Of a stretch of DNA of 7,473 bases, positions 1 through 5,322 are shown in pieces. The stretch comes from Bacillota bacterium. GTDB lineage: Bacteria; Bacillota; Clostridia; Oscillospirales; Acutalibacteraceae. The first letter of the stretch is position 1; each line of letters opens with the position of its first letter. A program made the position numbers and the translations under genes. Location of the stretch: the NCBI GenBank assembly GCA_009786275.1, contig WQTL01000411.1, forward strand, positions 1 through 7,473. Reading direction: 5' to 3'. The notes beneath the pieces were generated by a model, which saw only the letters and a list, made by a program, of their open reading frames with translations, did no database searches and had not been told where the DNA came from.

Positions 1-180
1 TCGGGCGCGAAAAAGCGCTTCAAGCTTTCCAAGAACGGAAAGCCCATGCGCTCCCACGCCTTCTCGTCCCACGACATCAAGGGCCGCAAGAGCGGCAAGA
101 ACAAACGCAACCTGCGCGGCACGGCGGTGGCAGACAAGACCAACGCCAAGCAGATCAAACGCCTGATCCCTTACAAATAA
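1..180 (+). CDS. rpmI: 50S ribosomal protein L35, 5'-truncated by window start
   Basis: Reading frame 1 is open from the first base and encodes 59 residues before TAA at 178-180. It begins SGAKKRFK and contains the L35 signature KPMRSHAFSSHD, the basic stretch KNKRNLRG and the terminal KRLIPYK. L35 is a small, very basic protein of the large ribosomal subunit, about 65 residues long, so only about seven N-terminal residues (the usual MPKxKTH start) are missing upstream. rplT follows after 20 bases, the standard bacterial infC-rpmI-rplT order; infC would lie just outside the window. Identification is secure from sequence and context. Confidence 0.96.
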   Translation, partial: SGAKKRFKLSKNGKPMRSHAFSSHDIKGRKSGKNKRNLRGTAVADKTNAKQIKRLIPYK

Positions 181-200
181 GACACGGAGGATAACGAAAC

Positions 201-554
201 ATGGCAAGAGTAAAAGGCGCGGTCATGACGCGCAAGCGCAGGAATAAAGTTCTCAAGCTCGCCAAGGGCTATTACGGCTCCAAGAGCCGCCTGTTCAAAA
301 CCGCCAAGCAGGCCGTGATGAAGTCCGGCCAGTACGCCTATATCGGCCGCAAGCAGCGCAAGCGCGATTTCCGCCGCCTGTGGATCACCCGCATCAGCGC
401 CGCGGCCAAGCTGAACGACATGAACTATTCCACCTTCATCAACGGCCTGAAGCGGGCCGGCGTCACCCTCAACCGCAAGATGCTCAGCGAGATCGCCATC
501 GCGGACCCCGCGGGCTTCACCGCCCTGACGGAGCAGGCGAAGGCGGCGCTGTAG
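201..554 (+). CDS. rplT: 50S ribosomal protein L20
   Basis: The 117-residue protein starts MARVKGAVMTRKRRNK and has the L20 hallmarks: the KLAKGYYGSKSRLFKTAKQAV segment, YAYIGRKQRKRDFRRLWITRI, and the C-terminal NRKMLSEIAI region. Length is normal for the family (about 117-120). L20 binds 23S rRNA and is needed early in assembly of the large subunit; in several bacteria it also represses its own operon through the infC leader, which is not in this window. The ATG at 201 is preceded by ACGGAGG (184-190) at a suitable distance. No hairpin with a T-run follows the TAG at 552-554, so transcription may continue into the metallo-hydrolase gene. Confidence 0.98.
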   Translation: MARVKGAVMTRKRRNKVLKLAKGYYGSKSRLFKTAKQAVMKSGQYAYIGRKQRKRDFRRLWITRISAAAKLNDMNYSTFINGLKRAGVTLNRKMLSEIAIADPAGFTALTEQAKAAL

Positions 555-588
555 CCGCGCGCATCCGCGCTTGAGAAGGGCAATGGCC

Positions 589-1248
589 ATGAAAATCGAG
601 CGCATCGCCTGCGGCGCCGTCAATTGCTTTATCGTCTCGCAGGGGGACAGCGCCATTTTGGTGGACACCGCGCAGACGGCCTACCGGGAGCGCATCCTGG
701 AAAAGTGCAGGGCGAAGCACGTGAAGCTCATCGTGCTCACCCACGGGCATTACGACCACGCGCAGAACGCCGCCTGGCTTGCCGCGCAGCTGGGTGTCCC
801 CGTCGCCATGCACGCGGCGGACGTCCCGCTGCTCGCGCAGGCGCCCCTGCCGAAGGCCCGCACCCTGCTGGGATATCTTTTGGTGGGCGGGATGTGGCTG
901 CAGCAGGCCCCCGTCGCCGGGCCGGTGGTGTCGCGGCTCCTGGACAACGCGGTCCCGGCCTTCGAGCCGGCGGTCCTCTTGCGGGACGGTGATTCCCTGG
1001 CGGCCTACGGCGTGGATGCGGTTGTGCTCGCGCTGCCGGGCCACACGATGGGCTCCATCGGCCTGCTGGTAGGCGATTCCAACCTCCTTGTGGGCGACGC
1101 GCTGATGAACATCCTGCGGCCGCAAAAGGCGCCGCACTACCTGGACCGCGCCGCGATGGAGCGCAGCGCCGAAAGGCTCAGCGCCTTCGGCGGCGGTGCC
1201 GTCGTCCATTTCGGGCACGGCGGCTCCGTGACCAACAGGAGCTGGTGA
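589..1248 (+). CDS. MBL-fold metallo-hydrolase (glyoxalase II-like)
   Basis: The protein (219 residues from the ATG at 589) has a complete metallo-beta-lactamase-fold metal site: H52-G-H54-Y-D56-H57, then H152 in PGHTMGS, D170 in VGDALM and H210 in FGHGG. Members of this fold use one or two metal ions, commonly zinc, to hydrolyse thioesters, phosphodiesters or lactones; the sequence does not fix the substrate, and the short single-domain form resembles glyoxalase II-like hydrolases. No signal peptide is seen, so it should be cytoplasmic. Possible starts are TTG 571, ATG 583 and ATG 589; AGAAGG at 574-579 lies about 9 bases before 589 but only a few before 583, so 589 is preferred. The stop TGA overlaps the next ATG (TGATG), indicating translational coupling with the methyltransferase. 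Confidence 0.85.
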   Translation: MKIERIACGAVNCFIVSQGDSAILVDTAQTAYRERILEKCRAKHVKLIVLTHGHYDHAQNAAWLAAQLGVPVAMHAADVPLLAQAPLPKARTLLGYLLVGGMWLQQAPVAGPVVSRLLDNAVPAFEPAVLLRDGDSLAAYGVDAVVLALPGHTMGSIGLLVGDSNLLVGDALMNILRPQKAPHYLDRAAMERSAERLSAFGGGAVVHFGHGGSVTNRSW

Positions 1249-1952
1249 TGAACGAGTTCACAGGCAAAGCCAACGTATATGACAAAGCGCGGCCGGGTTA
1301 CGCCCCTGCCGCGCTGGATTTCATATTAGGCCTGGCTTCCCCCAACGCCGTTGTCGCCGATATCGGCGCGGGCACGGGAAAATTCTCCGCCATGCTCGCC
1401 GCGCGGGGCTGCGAGGTCATCGCCGTGGAGCCCAACGCCGATATGCGCTCGAAGCTGCCGGTGCTTGAGAATCTGCGCATTGTCAATGGCACAGCCGAAG
1501 CCACCGGTCTGCCTGACCACAGCGTAGACGCCGTCACCTGCGCCCAAGCGTTTCATTGGTTCGACGGGGAGAAGTTCAAGGCCGAGTGTGAACGCATTCT
1601 CAAGCCGGGCGGGCGGATTTTCGTGGTGTACAACAACCCCGTAGGGCACGAGAGGCACGACGAGCTCATCTGGCACAGCAAGGACGGCCCGCCGGGCAGC
1701 CATTGGCTCGAGCGCGAGGAGCGCCTGCGCGACTTTTTCAGCCCGGGCATGCGGCACGAGATCTTCCCCAACCCGGTGTCCTATGACGCCCGGGGCTGGC
1801 TGGACTACATGCTTTCGCATTCCATGTCCCCGCGCCCCGGCGAGGAAGTCTACGAACGCTTTGCGGACAGCGTGCGGCTCATCTTTACGCGCCATAACGA
1901 GGATGGCCAAATGCTGCTGCCGTTGGAAACCGTGGTGTATACGAGCCTATGA
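1248..1952 (+). CDS. Class I SAM-dependent methyltransferase
   Basis: The 234-residue protein shows the Rossmann-like SAM-binding fold. Motif I is VVADIGAGTGKFS (D38 to G44), the acidic residue after strand 2 is E61 in VIAVEPN, and the post-motif segment VDAVTCAQAFHWFD covers about 93-106. The YDKARPGYAP start and AQAFHWF motif recall the Methyltransf_11 group of small-molecule methyltransferases (Tmt1/Crg1-like); the methyl acceptor cannot be deduced. ATG 1248 is chosen over GTG 1245 because AGGAG at 1237-1241 gives six bases of spacing and the ATG overlaps the upstream TGA. Its own stop overlaps the next start (ATGA, 1949-1952). The tight overlaps suggest one co-translated unit with the hydrolase and membrane protein. 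Confidence 0.85.
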   Translation: MNEFTGKANVYDKARPGYAPAALDFILGLASPNAVVADIGAGTGKFSAMLAARGCEVIAVEPNADMRSKLPVLENLRIVNGTAEATGLPDHSVDAVTCAQAFHWFDGEKFKAECERILKPGGRIFVVYNNPVGHERHDELIWHSKDGPPGSHWLEREERLRDFFSPGMRHEIFPNPVSYDARGWLDYMLSHSMSPRPGEEVYERFADSVRLIFTRHNEDGQMLLPLETVVYTSL

Positions 1953-2338
1953 AGAGAACCCGCGTTTTCTATGCCCTGGCCGCCTTGGCCCTGCTCGGGG
2001 TTGAGGTGTGCATTGCCCTGTTCGTACATGATAGTTTCGTGCGGCCATATCTTGGGGATGTGCTGGTGGTCGTTCTGATCCACTGCGCCCTGCGGGTGGT
2101 ATTTCCAGGCAAGCCGCGCCTGCTGCCGGCGTATGTGTTCGCGTTCGCCTGTTTGACGGAGCTCACGCAGCTGATTCATCTGCTGGATTTGCTGGGGCTT
2201 TCGTACATCGGCTGGCTGCAAATCATCGCGGGCGGCACGTTCGACTGGGCGGATATTGTGTGCTATGCGGTTGGGTGCGCTTTGGTTGGCATCGTGGAAA
2301 AATGTGTAGAGACGCACGGCAGTGCGTCTCCAAAATAG
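1949..2338 (+). CDS. DUF2809-like small membrane protein with REP-derived C-terminus
   Basis: This 129-residue protein is very hydrophobic, with about four predicted membrane segments (roughly residues 7-27, 35-52, 58-78 and 100-117). The motifs ALFVHDSFVRPYLGDVLVV, LLDLLGL and GGTFDWADIVCYAVGC match what I recall of the DUF2809 family, whose function is unknown. It starts inside the stop codon of the methyltransferase (ATGA) and has only a weak Shine-Dalgarno, so it probably depends on translational coupling. The notable oddity is the 3' end: residues 119-128 (CVETHGSASP) are read from the 27-bp palindromic repeat at 2305-2331, and the TAG lies just past it. The natural C-terminus was therefore probably replaced or extended when the repeat inserted. 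Confidence 0.75.
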   Translation: MKRTRVFYALAALALLGVEVCIALFVHDSFVRPYLGDVLVVVLIHCALRVVFPGKPRLLPAYVFAFACLTELTQLIHLLDLLGLSYIGWLQIIAGGTFDWADIVCYAVGCALVGIVEKCVETHGSASPK

Positions 2339-2387
2339 AAACATAATTTTACTTCAGCCGGGAGACGCACTGCCGTGCGTCTCTACA
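2305..2387. repeat. REP-like inverted pair (BIME-like), copy 1
   Basis: Bases 2305-2331 and 2361-2387 form a perfect 27-bp inverted repeat separated by 29 bases. Each arm is itself a palindrome: a GTAG tetranucleotide, then arms AGACGCAC and GTGCGTCT around the loop GGCA (TGCC in the inverted copy). A GTAG foot next to a palindrome is the hallmark of REP elements mobilised by RAYT (REP-associated tyrosine transposase) proteins. The pair sits in the convergent junction between the DUF2809-like gene and uxaC and overlaps the former's last codons. On the minus strand the distal hairpin is followed by five T residues (2302-2298), so it may terminate uxaC transcripts. A near-identical pair occurs at 4665-4737. 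Confidence 0.85.
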
Positions 2388-2390
2388 TCA

Positions 2391-3782
2391 TTATAAACTA
2401 AAATATCTCTCCGCGTTGCCGAAGCTCACATCCCTTGCCAGAGCGGCGAGGGTTTCTTTGCCGTCCGGGTACAGCCCCTGCTCCACCCATTCGCCGGCCA
2501 GGCCGCAGAAGATGCGCCGGAAATACTCGTGGCGCGGATAGGACAGGAATGAGCGGGAATCCGTCACCATGCCGATAAACGTGCCCAGCGCGCCGAGGTT
2601 CCCCAGGGCTTTGAGCTGCTCGCGCATGCCGTCGATGTTGTCCATGAACCACCAGGCCGGGCCGAACTGTAATTTCCCGGGGACCTCGCTGCCCTGGAAA
2701 TTGCCGATCATCGTGCCGAGGATGTAGTTGTCCCGGGGGTTGATGTTGAACAGGATGGTCCGGGGCAGCACGCGCTTCTCGTCCAGGGAATCCAGGAAGC
2801 GCGACAGCGGGTATGCCACGGGCCAGTCGCCGATGGAGTCGAAGCCCGTGTCGGGGCCGACGGCGCGCAGCATGCGGGTGTTGTTGGAGCGCTGCGGGCC
2901 CATGTGCAGCTCCATCGCCCAGCCCAGGCGCGCGTATTCTGCCGCCAGTGCCTGCAGCAGCGCGGTCTGGTACTGATCCACTTGCAGGTCGTTGGGGAGC
3001 TCCCCCCGCAGGCGGGCGTGGAAGATGCGCTCCAGCTCCAGGTCGCCGGCCGGGGCGTAGGGCACGTATCGGAAACCGTGGTCGCTGGCGCGGCAGCCCA
3101 GGGTATCGAAGAAAGCGGCGCGCTCCAGCAGGGCCAGCACCAGGTCGTGGAAGCTGCGCACGGGCTGGCCCGCGGCCTGCTCCAGCTGCTTGAGCCAGGG
3201 CAGGAAGCCGGGTTGGTCGATCCCCAGGGCCTTGTCGGGCCGGAAGGCGGGCAGCACCCGGAAGGGAAGGTCCTCCTTCGCCAGGGCCGCGTGGTATTCC
3301 AGGCTGTCGGCGGGGTCGTCGGTGGTGCATAGGGCACGTACGTTGGATTTCGCGATGAGCTCACGCGGGGTGAAGCCGCCGTTTTGGATCTGCGCGTTGC
3401 AGGCTTCCCAGATTTCATTGGCCGAATTCGCGCCCAGCACCGTGCGGCAATCGAAGAAGCGCTGCAATTCCAAGTGCGCCCAGTGGTGCAGCGGGTTGCC
3501 CATGAGCTTTGGCATGCAGGCGGCCCAGGCCAGGAATTTCTCCTTGCCCACGGCGTCGCCCGTGACGAGGGATTCCGACACCCCGCAGGAGCGCATGGCG
3601 CGCCACTTGTAGTGGTCGCCGCCCAGCCACAGCTGCGCGATATCCTGCGGGGTCTCGTTGTCGTAGATCTCTTTGGGCGAAAGATGGCAGTGCCAGTCGA
3701 AAATAGGCTCCTGCTTCGCCGCATCGAACATCTCCCGGGCGGTCCCGGTGGTCAAGAGGAAGTTTTCATCCAGAAAAGACAT
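2391..3782 (-). CDS. uxaC: Glucuronate (uronate) isomerase
   Basis: The 463-residue protein matches UxaC in length (about 470) and motifs. UxaC interconverts D-glucuronate with D-fructuronate and D-galacturonate with tagaturonate, the first cytoplasmic step of hexuronate catabolism. It belongs to the amidohydrolase-like TIM-barrel superfamily; visible metal-site candidates are H31 and H33 in FDWHCHLSPKEIY, H293 in MELHMGPQR and D408 in GMVTDSRSFLSYPRHEYFRR. WLGGDHYKWRAMR and LFNINPRDNYILGTM are also family-typical. The ATG is preceded by GGAGG (minus strand, 3795-3791) with eight bases of spacing. It is monocistronic here, with its own promoter at 3821-3849, and no other uronate gene is in the window. 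Identification is confident. Confidence 0.96.
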   Translation of the reverse strand: MSFLDENFLLTTGTAREMFDAAKQEPIFDWHCHLSPKEIYDNETPQDIAQLWLGGDHYKWRAMRSCGVSESLVTGDAVGKEKFLAWAACMPKLMGNPLHHWAHLELQRFFDCRTVLGANSANEIWEACNAQIQNGGFTPRELIAKSNVRALCTTDDPADSLEYHAALAKEDLPFRVLPAFRPDKALGIDQPGFLPWLKQLEQAAGQPVRSFHDLVLALLERAAFFDTLGCRASDHGFRYVPYAPAGDLELERIFHARLRGELPNDLQVDQYQTALLQALAAEYARLGWAMELHMGPQRSNNTRMLRAVGPDTGFDSIGDWPVAYPLSRFLDSLDEKRVLPRTILFNINPRDNYILGTMIGNFQGSEVPGKLQFGPAWWFMDNIDGMREQLKALGNLGALGTFIGMVTDSRSFLSYPRHEYFRRIFCGLAGEWVEQGLYPDGKETLAALARDVSFGNAERYFSL

Positions 3783-3820
3783 GTGTCACGCCTCCGTTTG
3801 ATTTTCATAGAATATCATAT

Positions 3821-3849
3821 AGTGTAAAGGCTGCGGGCGCGTTTGTCAA
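3821..3849 (-). promoter_or_regulatory. sigma-A-type promoter of uxaC
   Basis: Read on the minus strand, TTGACA (3849-3844) is separated by 17 bases from TACACT (3826-3821). This is a consensus -35 with a good -10 at ideal spacing. Transcription should start near 3814, leaving a short 5' leader of about 30 bases before the uxaC ATG. A-rich sequence between this and the divergent promoter may act as an UP element. No uronate-responsive operator was recognised with certainty. Confidence 0.82.
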
Positions 3850-3877
3850 TACGCTTGCGAAAAAACAAAAAAATATC

Positions 3878-3906
3878 TTGACAAGCGCCGCGAAGTGTGC
3901 TACCAT
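3878..3906 (+). promoter_or_regulatory. sigma-A-type promoter of the leader/XRE-cupin/GNAT/acyl-CoA synthetase operon
   Basis: TTGACA at 3878-3883 and TACCAT at 3901-3906 are separated by exactly 17 bases. An A-rich tract (3860-3873) lies just upstream. The predicted start is near 3913, which puts the leader peptide about 23 bases into the transcript and gives an untranslated leader of nearly 190 bases before the first large gene. The promoter is back-to-back with that of uxaC, with 28 bases between the two -35 boxes. Confidence 0.85.
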
Positions 3907-3935
3907 GATACGCACATTCTTCGGGAGGCAAATTC

Positions 3936-4013
3936 ATGCGGACGAACAACGCCATTATTATCATCAGCATCGCCATCAAAGGCGGTGCCATTCGGCGTTG
4001 TGCTGATTCTTAA
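3936..4013 (+). CDS. Isoleucine-rich attenuator leader peptide
   Basis: A 25-codon ORF begins with ATG 3936, preceded by the strong Shine-Dalgarno GGGAGG (3923-3928) at seven bases' spacing, and ends at TAA 4011-4013. Its early part reads NNAIIIISIAI; seven of 25 residues are isoleucine, six of them clustered in codons 7-14 (3954-3977, ATT ATT ATC ATC AGC ATC GCC ATC). It lies between a consensus promoter and an intrinsic terminator, as leader peptides of amino-acid biosynthetic operons do (for example the Thr/Ile-rich thr and Ile/Val/Leu-rich ilv leaders). Its role would be to stall ribosomes when charged tRNA-Ile is scarce. The peptide itself need have no function. It does not match a leader peptide I can name, so the assignment rests on composition, position and RNA pairing. 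Confidence 0.82.
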   Translation: MRTNNAIIIISIAIKGGAIRRCADS

Positions 4014-4067
4014 AGCCGGCCTTCGGGTGTCAGAGCTTCGTCAGCAAACGCTGACGGAGCTCTTTTT
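3963..4067 (+). promoter_or_regulatory. Ribosome-mediated transcription attenuator (Ile-responsive)
   Basis: Three mutually exclusive pairings can be traced by hand. Region 1 (ATCAGCA 3963-3969 plus CGCC 3971-3974), inside the Ile codons, pairs with region 2 (GGCG 3994-3997 plus TGCTGAT 4001-4007). Region 2 can instead pair with region 3: TGCTGA 4001-4006 with TCAGCA 4041-4046, and AAGC 4013-4016 with GCTT 4035-4038. Region 3 is the left arm of the terminator at 4032-4067. A ribosome stalled on the Ile codons would mask region 1, free region 2 and allow the 2:3 antiterminator; a ribosome reaching the stop codon would cover region 2 and allow termination. No T-box consensus is present. Folding energies were not calculated. 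Confidence 0.75.
4032..4067 (+). terminator. Intrinsic terminator of the attenuator
   Basis: AGAGCTTCGTCAGC (4032-4045) and GCTGACGGAGCTCT (4050-4063) form a 14-bp stem with one U-G pair and an AAAC loop, followed by a T-run (4063-4067). It lies between the leader peptide and the XRE-cupin gene, so it would end transcription prematurely unless an alternative fold forms. Confidence 0.9.
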
Positions 4068-4100
4068 CATATCACAAACAACAACGATGGAGGGACTACT

Positions 4101-4652
4101 ATGACAGAGCAACTGGCGGAGATCGGCGGCAGGCTGGCGGCCCTGCGGGACATTATGGACATCCCGGTGGAGCAGATGGCCAAGGCGATGCAGCTGGGCA
4201 ACGACGACTACCTGGCCTACGAGCGCGGGCGGCGGGACTTCTCGTTCAGCTTCCTCTATAACGCGGCGGGCATCCTCGGCGTGGACGTGGTGGAGATCAT
4301 CAGCGGGGAATCGCCCAAGCTCAAGACCTGCGCCCTGGTGCGCAAGGGCGAGGGCTTCAAGATCACCCGCAACGAGGCCTACGACTACAAGCACCTGGCC
4401 TTCACCTTCCGCGACAAGAAGGCCGAGCCCTTCCTGGTGACGGTGGAGCCCAAGGAGGGCGAGACCCCGGCCCTGCATACCCACGAGGGGCAGGAGTTCA
4501 ACTACATGGTCTCCGGGCGCATGGAGTTCCGCCTGGACGGCATCGCCTACGAGCTGGAGGAGGGTGACAGCGTATACTTCGATTCCGGCATCCCCCACGC
4601 CGCGCGGGCTCTGGACGGGCAGGCAAAGTTCATCGCCGTGGTGGTGAATTGA
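4101..4652 (+). CDS. XRE-family transcriptional regulator with cupin sensor domain
   Basis: The 183-residue protein has an N-terminal helix-turn-helix of the XRE/HTH_3 type (about residues 8-65: LAALRDIMDIPVEQMAKAMQ, then DDYLAYERGRRDFSF and LYNAAGILGVDVVEII) and a C-terminal cupin_2 domain (about 105-180). Cupin metal-ligand positions are intact: H126, H128 and E132 in HTHEGQEFNYMVSG, and H166 in GIPHAAR. Such regulators bind DNA with the HTH and sense a small molecule with the cupin. ATG 4101 has GGAGGG (4089-4094) six bases upstream. It is the first large gene behind the Ile attenuator and precedes an acyl-CoA synthetase, a pairing I recall from other Clostridia and methanogens. The effector is not evident; the acid or acyl-CoA handled by the synthetase is a reasonable guess. 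Confidence 0.9.
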   Translation: MTEQLAEIGGRLAALRDIMDIPVEQMAKAMQLGNDDYLAYERGRRDFSFSFLYNAAGILGVDVVEIISGESPKLKTCALVRKGEGFKITRNEAYDYKHLAFTFRDKKAEPFLVTVEPKEGETPALHTHEGQEFNYMVSGRMEFRLDGIAYELEEGDSVYFDSGIPHAARALDGQAKFIAVVVN

Positions 4653-4664
4653 TCCTGCTTCCAG

Positions 4665-4737
4665 GTAGAGACGCACGGTAGTGCGTCTCCCGAAAAAACA
4701 GTATTTTGTGCGGAGACGCACTGCCGTGCGTCTCTAC
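4665..4737. repeat. REP-like inverted pair (BIME-like), copy 2
   Basis: Bases 4665-4690 and 4712-4737 are inverted copies of the same 26-base unit found at 2305-2387, with one mismatch (loop GGTA rather than GGCA in the left unit) and a 21-base spacer unrelated to that of copy 1. Each unit has the GTAG foot and the AGACGCAC/GTGCGTCT palindrome. The pair fills most of the 99-base gap between the XRE-cupin gene and the GNAT gene, and ends three bases before the GNAT Shine-Dalgarno. In RNA it would form strong hairpins but has no downstream T-run, so it is more likely to affect mRNA stability or relative expression within the operon than to terminate it. Confidence 0.85.
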
Positions 4738-4751
4738 ATAAGGAGGCTCTT

Positions 4752-5318
4752 ATGCAACTGGAAACCCCGCGCCTGATCCTGCGGGAGATACGCAAAACGG
4801 ACTTCGCCGCCATCCACAGCATGGGGAGCAACCCCGCCAACGTGGTCTACATGGCCTGGGGGCCGAATGGGGAAGAGCAGACGCGCGGCTTCATCGCATA
4901 TGCCATGAAGGCGGCCAAGGCCGAGCCGCGCGTGAGCTTCCATTTCGCCGTGACGCTGAAACCCACCGGGCAGATCATCGGCACCTGCGATATCTCACAG
5001 GAGAAGGACTGGCACGGCCGCAGGTTCATCTGCGGCGGCCTGGGCTGGATTTTGCACATGGACCACTGGAAGCAGGGCTACGGCACGGAGCTGGCCGCCG
5101 CGCTGATCCGCTTCGGCTTCGAGGAGCTTGACCTGCACAGGATACGCGTCAGCTGCGACGGCGAGAACTACGGCTCTTACCGGGTGATGGAGCGCAACGG
5201 CATGCGCCGCGAGGCCGTGTTCCGGCAGGCCATCCTCGGGCGCGACGGCACCTGGCACGACCAGTATGAATACGCGATTTTGCGCGACGAGTGGGCGCAA
5301 ACACAAGAGAAGGAGTAA
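4752..5318 (+). CDS. GNAT-family N-acetyltransferase (RimJ/RimL type)
   Basis: The 188-residue protein begins METPRLILREI-like (MQLETPRLILREIRKTDF), the usual start of the RimJ/RimL (Acetyltransf_3) group. The acetyl-CoA pyrophosphate loop is visible as Q108-G-Y-G-T112 after strand 4 (GGLGWILHMDHWKQGYGTE), and the family NxxSxRVMERNGM segment spans N139 to M151. These enzymes move acetyl from acetyl-CoA to an amine: a protein N-terminus, a lysine side chain, or a small molecule. The ATG follows AAGGAGG (4740-4746). Only four bases separate it from the acyl-CoA synthetase, whose Shine-Dalgarno lies within the last GNAT codons, so the two are translated together. That coupling makes the synthetase a candidate substrate, but direct evidence is absent. 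Confidence 0.88.
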   Translation: MQLETPRLILREIRKTDFAAIHSMGSNPANVVYMAWGPNGEEQTRGFIAYAMKAAKAEPRVSFHFAVTLKPTGQIIGTCDISQEKDWHGRRFICGGLGWILHMDHWKQGYGTELAAALIRFGFEELDLHRIRVSCDGENYGSYRVMERNGMRREAVFRQAILGRDGTWHDQYEYAILRDEWAQTQEKE

Positions 5319-5322
5319 CACC

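Noticed and set aside
555..580. Terminator after rplT
   Set aside because: Only short GCGC self-complementarity with no stable stem and no T-run.
3843..3884. TTGTCAA/TTGACAA inverted repeat as a regulator operator
   Set aside because: The symmetry is fully explained by the two divergent -35 boxes, so it is not independent evidence of an operator.
3913..4100. T-box riboswitch for tRNA-Ile
   Set aside because: No T-box sequence (TGGNACCGCG-like) or specifier-loop layout is visible; the translated Ile-codon leader explains the terminator better.
3895..4104. 69-residue plus-strand ORF spanning the leader region
   Set aside because: Its ATG-like start lies inside the promoter spacer, upstream of the predicted transcription start, it has no Shine-Dalgarno, and it runs through the terminator hairpin. 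The 25-codon ORF at 3936-4013 in another frame has a proper ribosome site.
2305..4737. CRISPR array
   Set aside because: The palindromic units occur as two inverted pairs about 2.3 kb apart, not as regularly spaced direct repeats, and no cas gene is present.
5266..5322. Upstream in-frame ATG extending the acyl-CoA synthetase by 19 residues
   Set aside because: It would overlap the GNAT coding sequence and lacks a good ribosome site, while ATG 5323 has AAGGAG at ideal spacing and gives the family-typical N-terminus.
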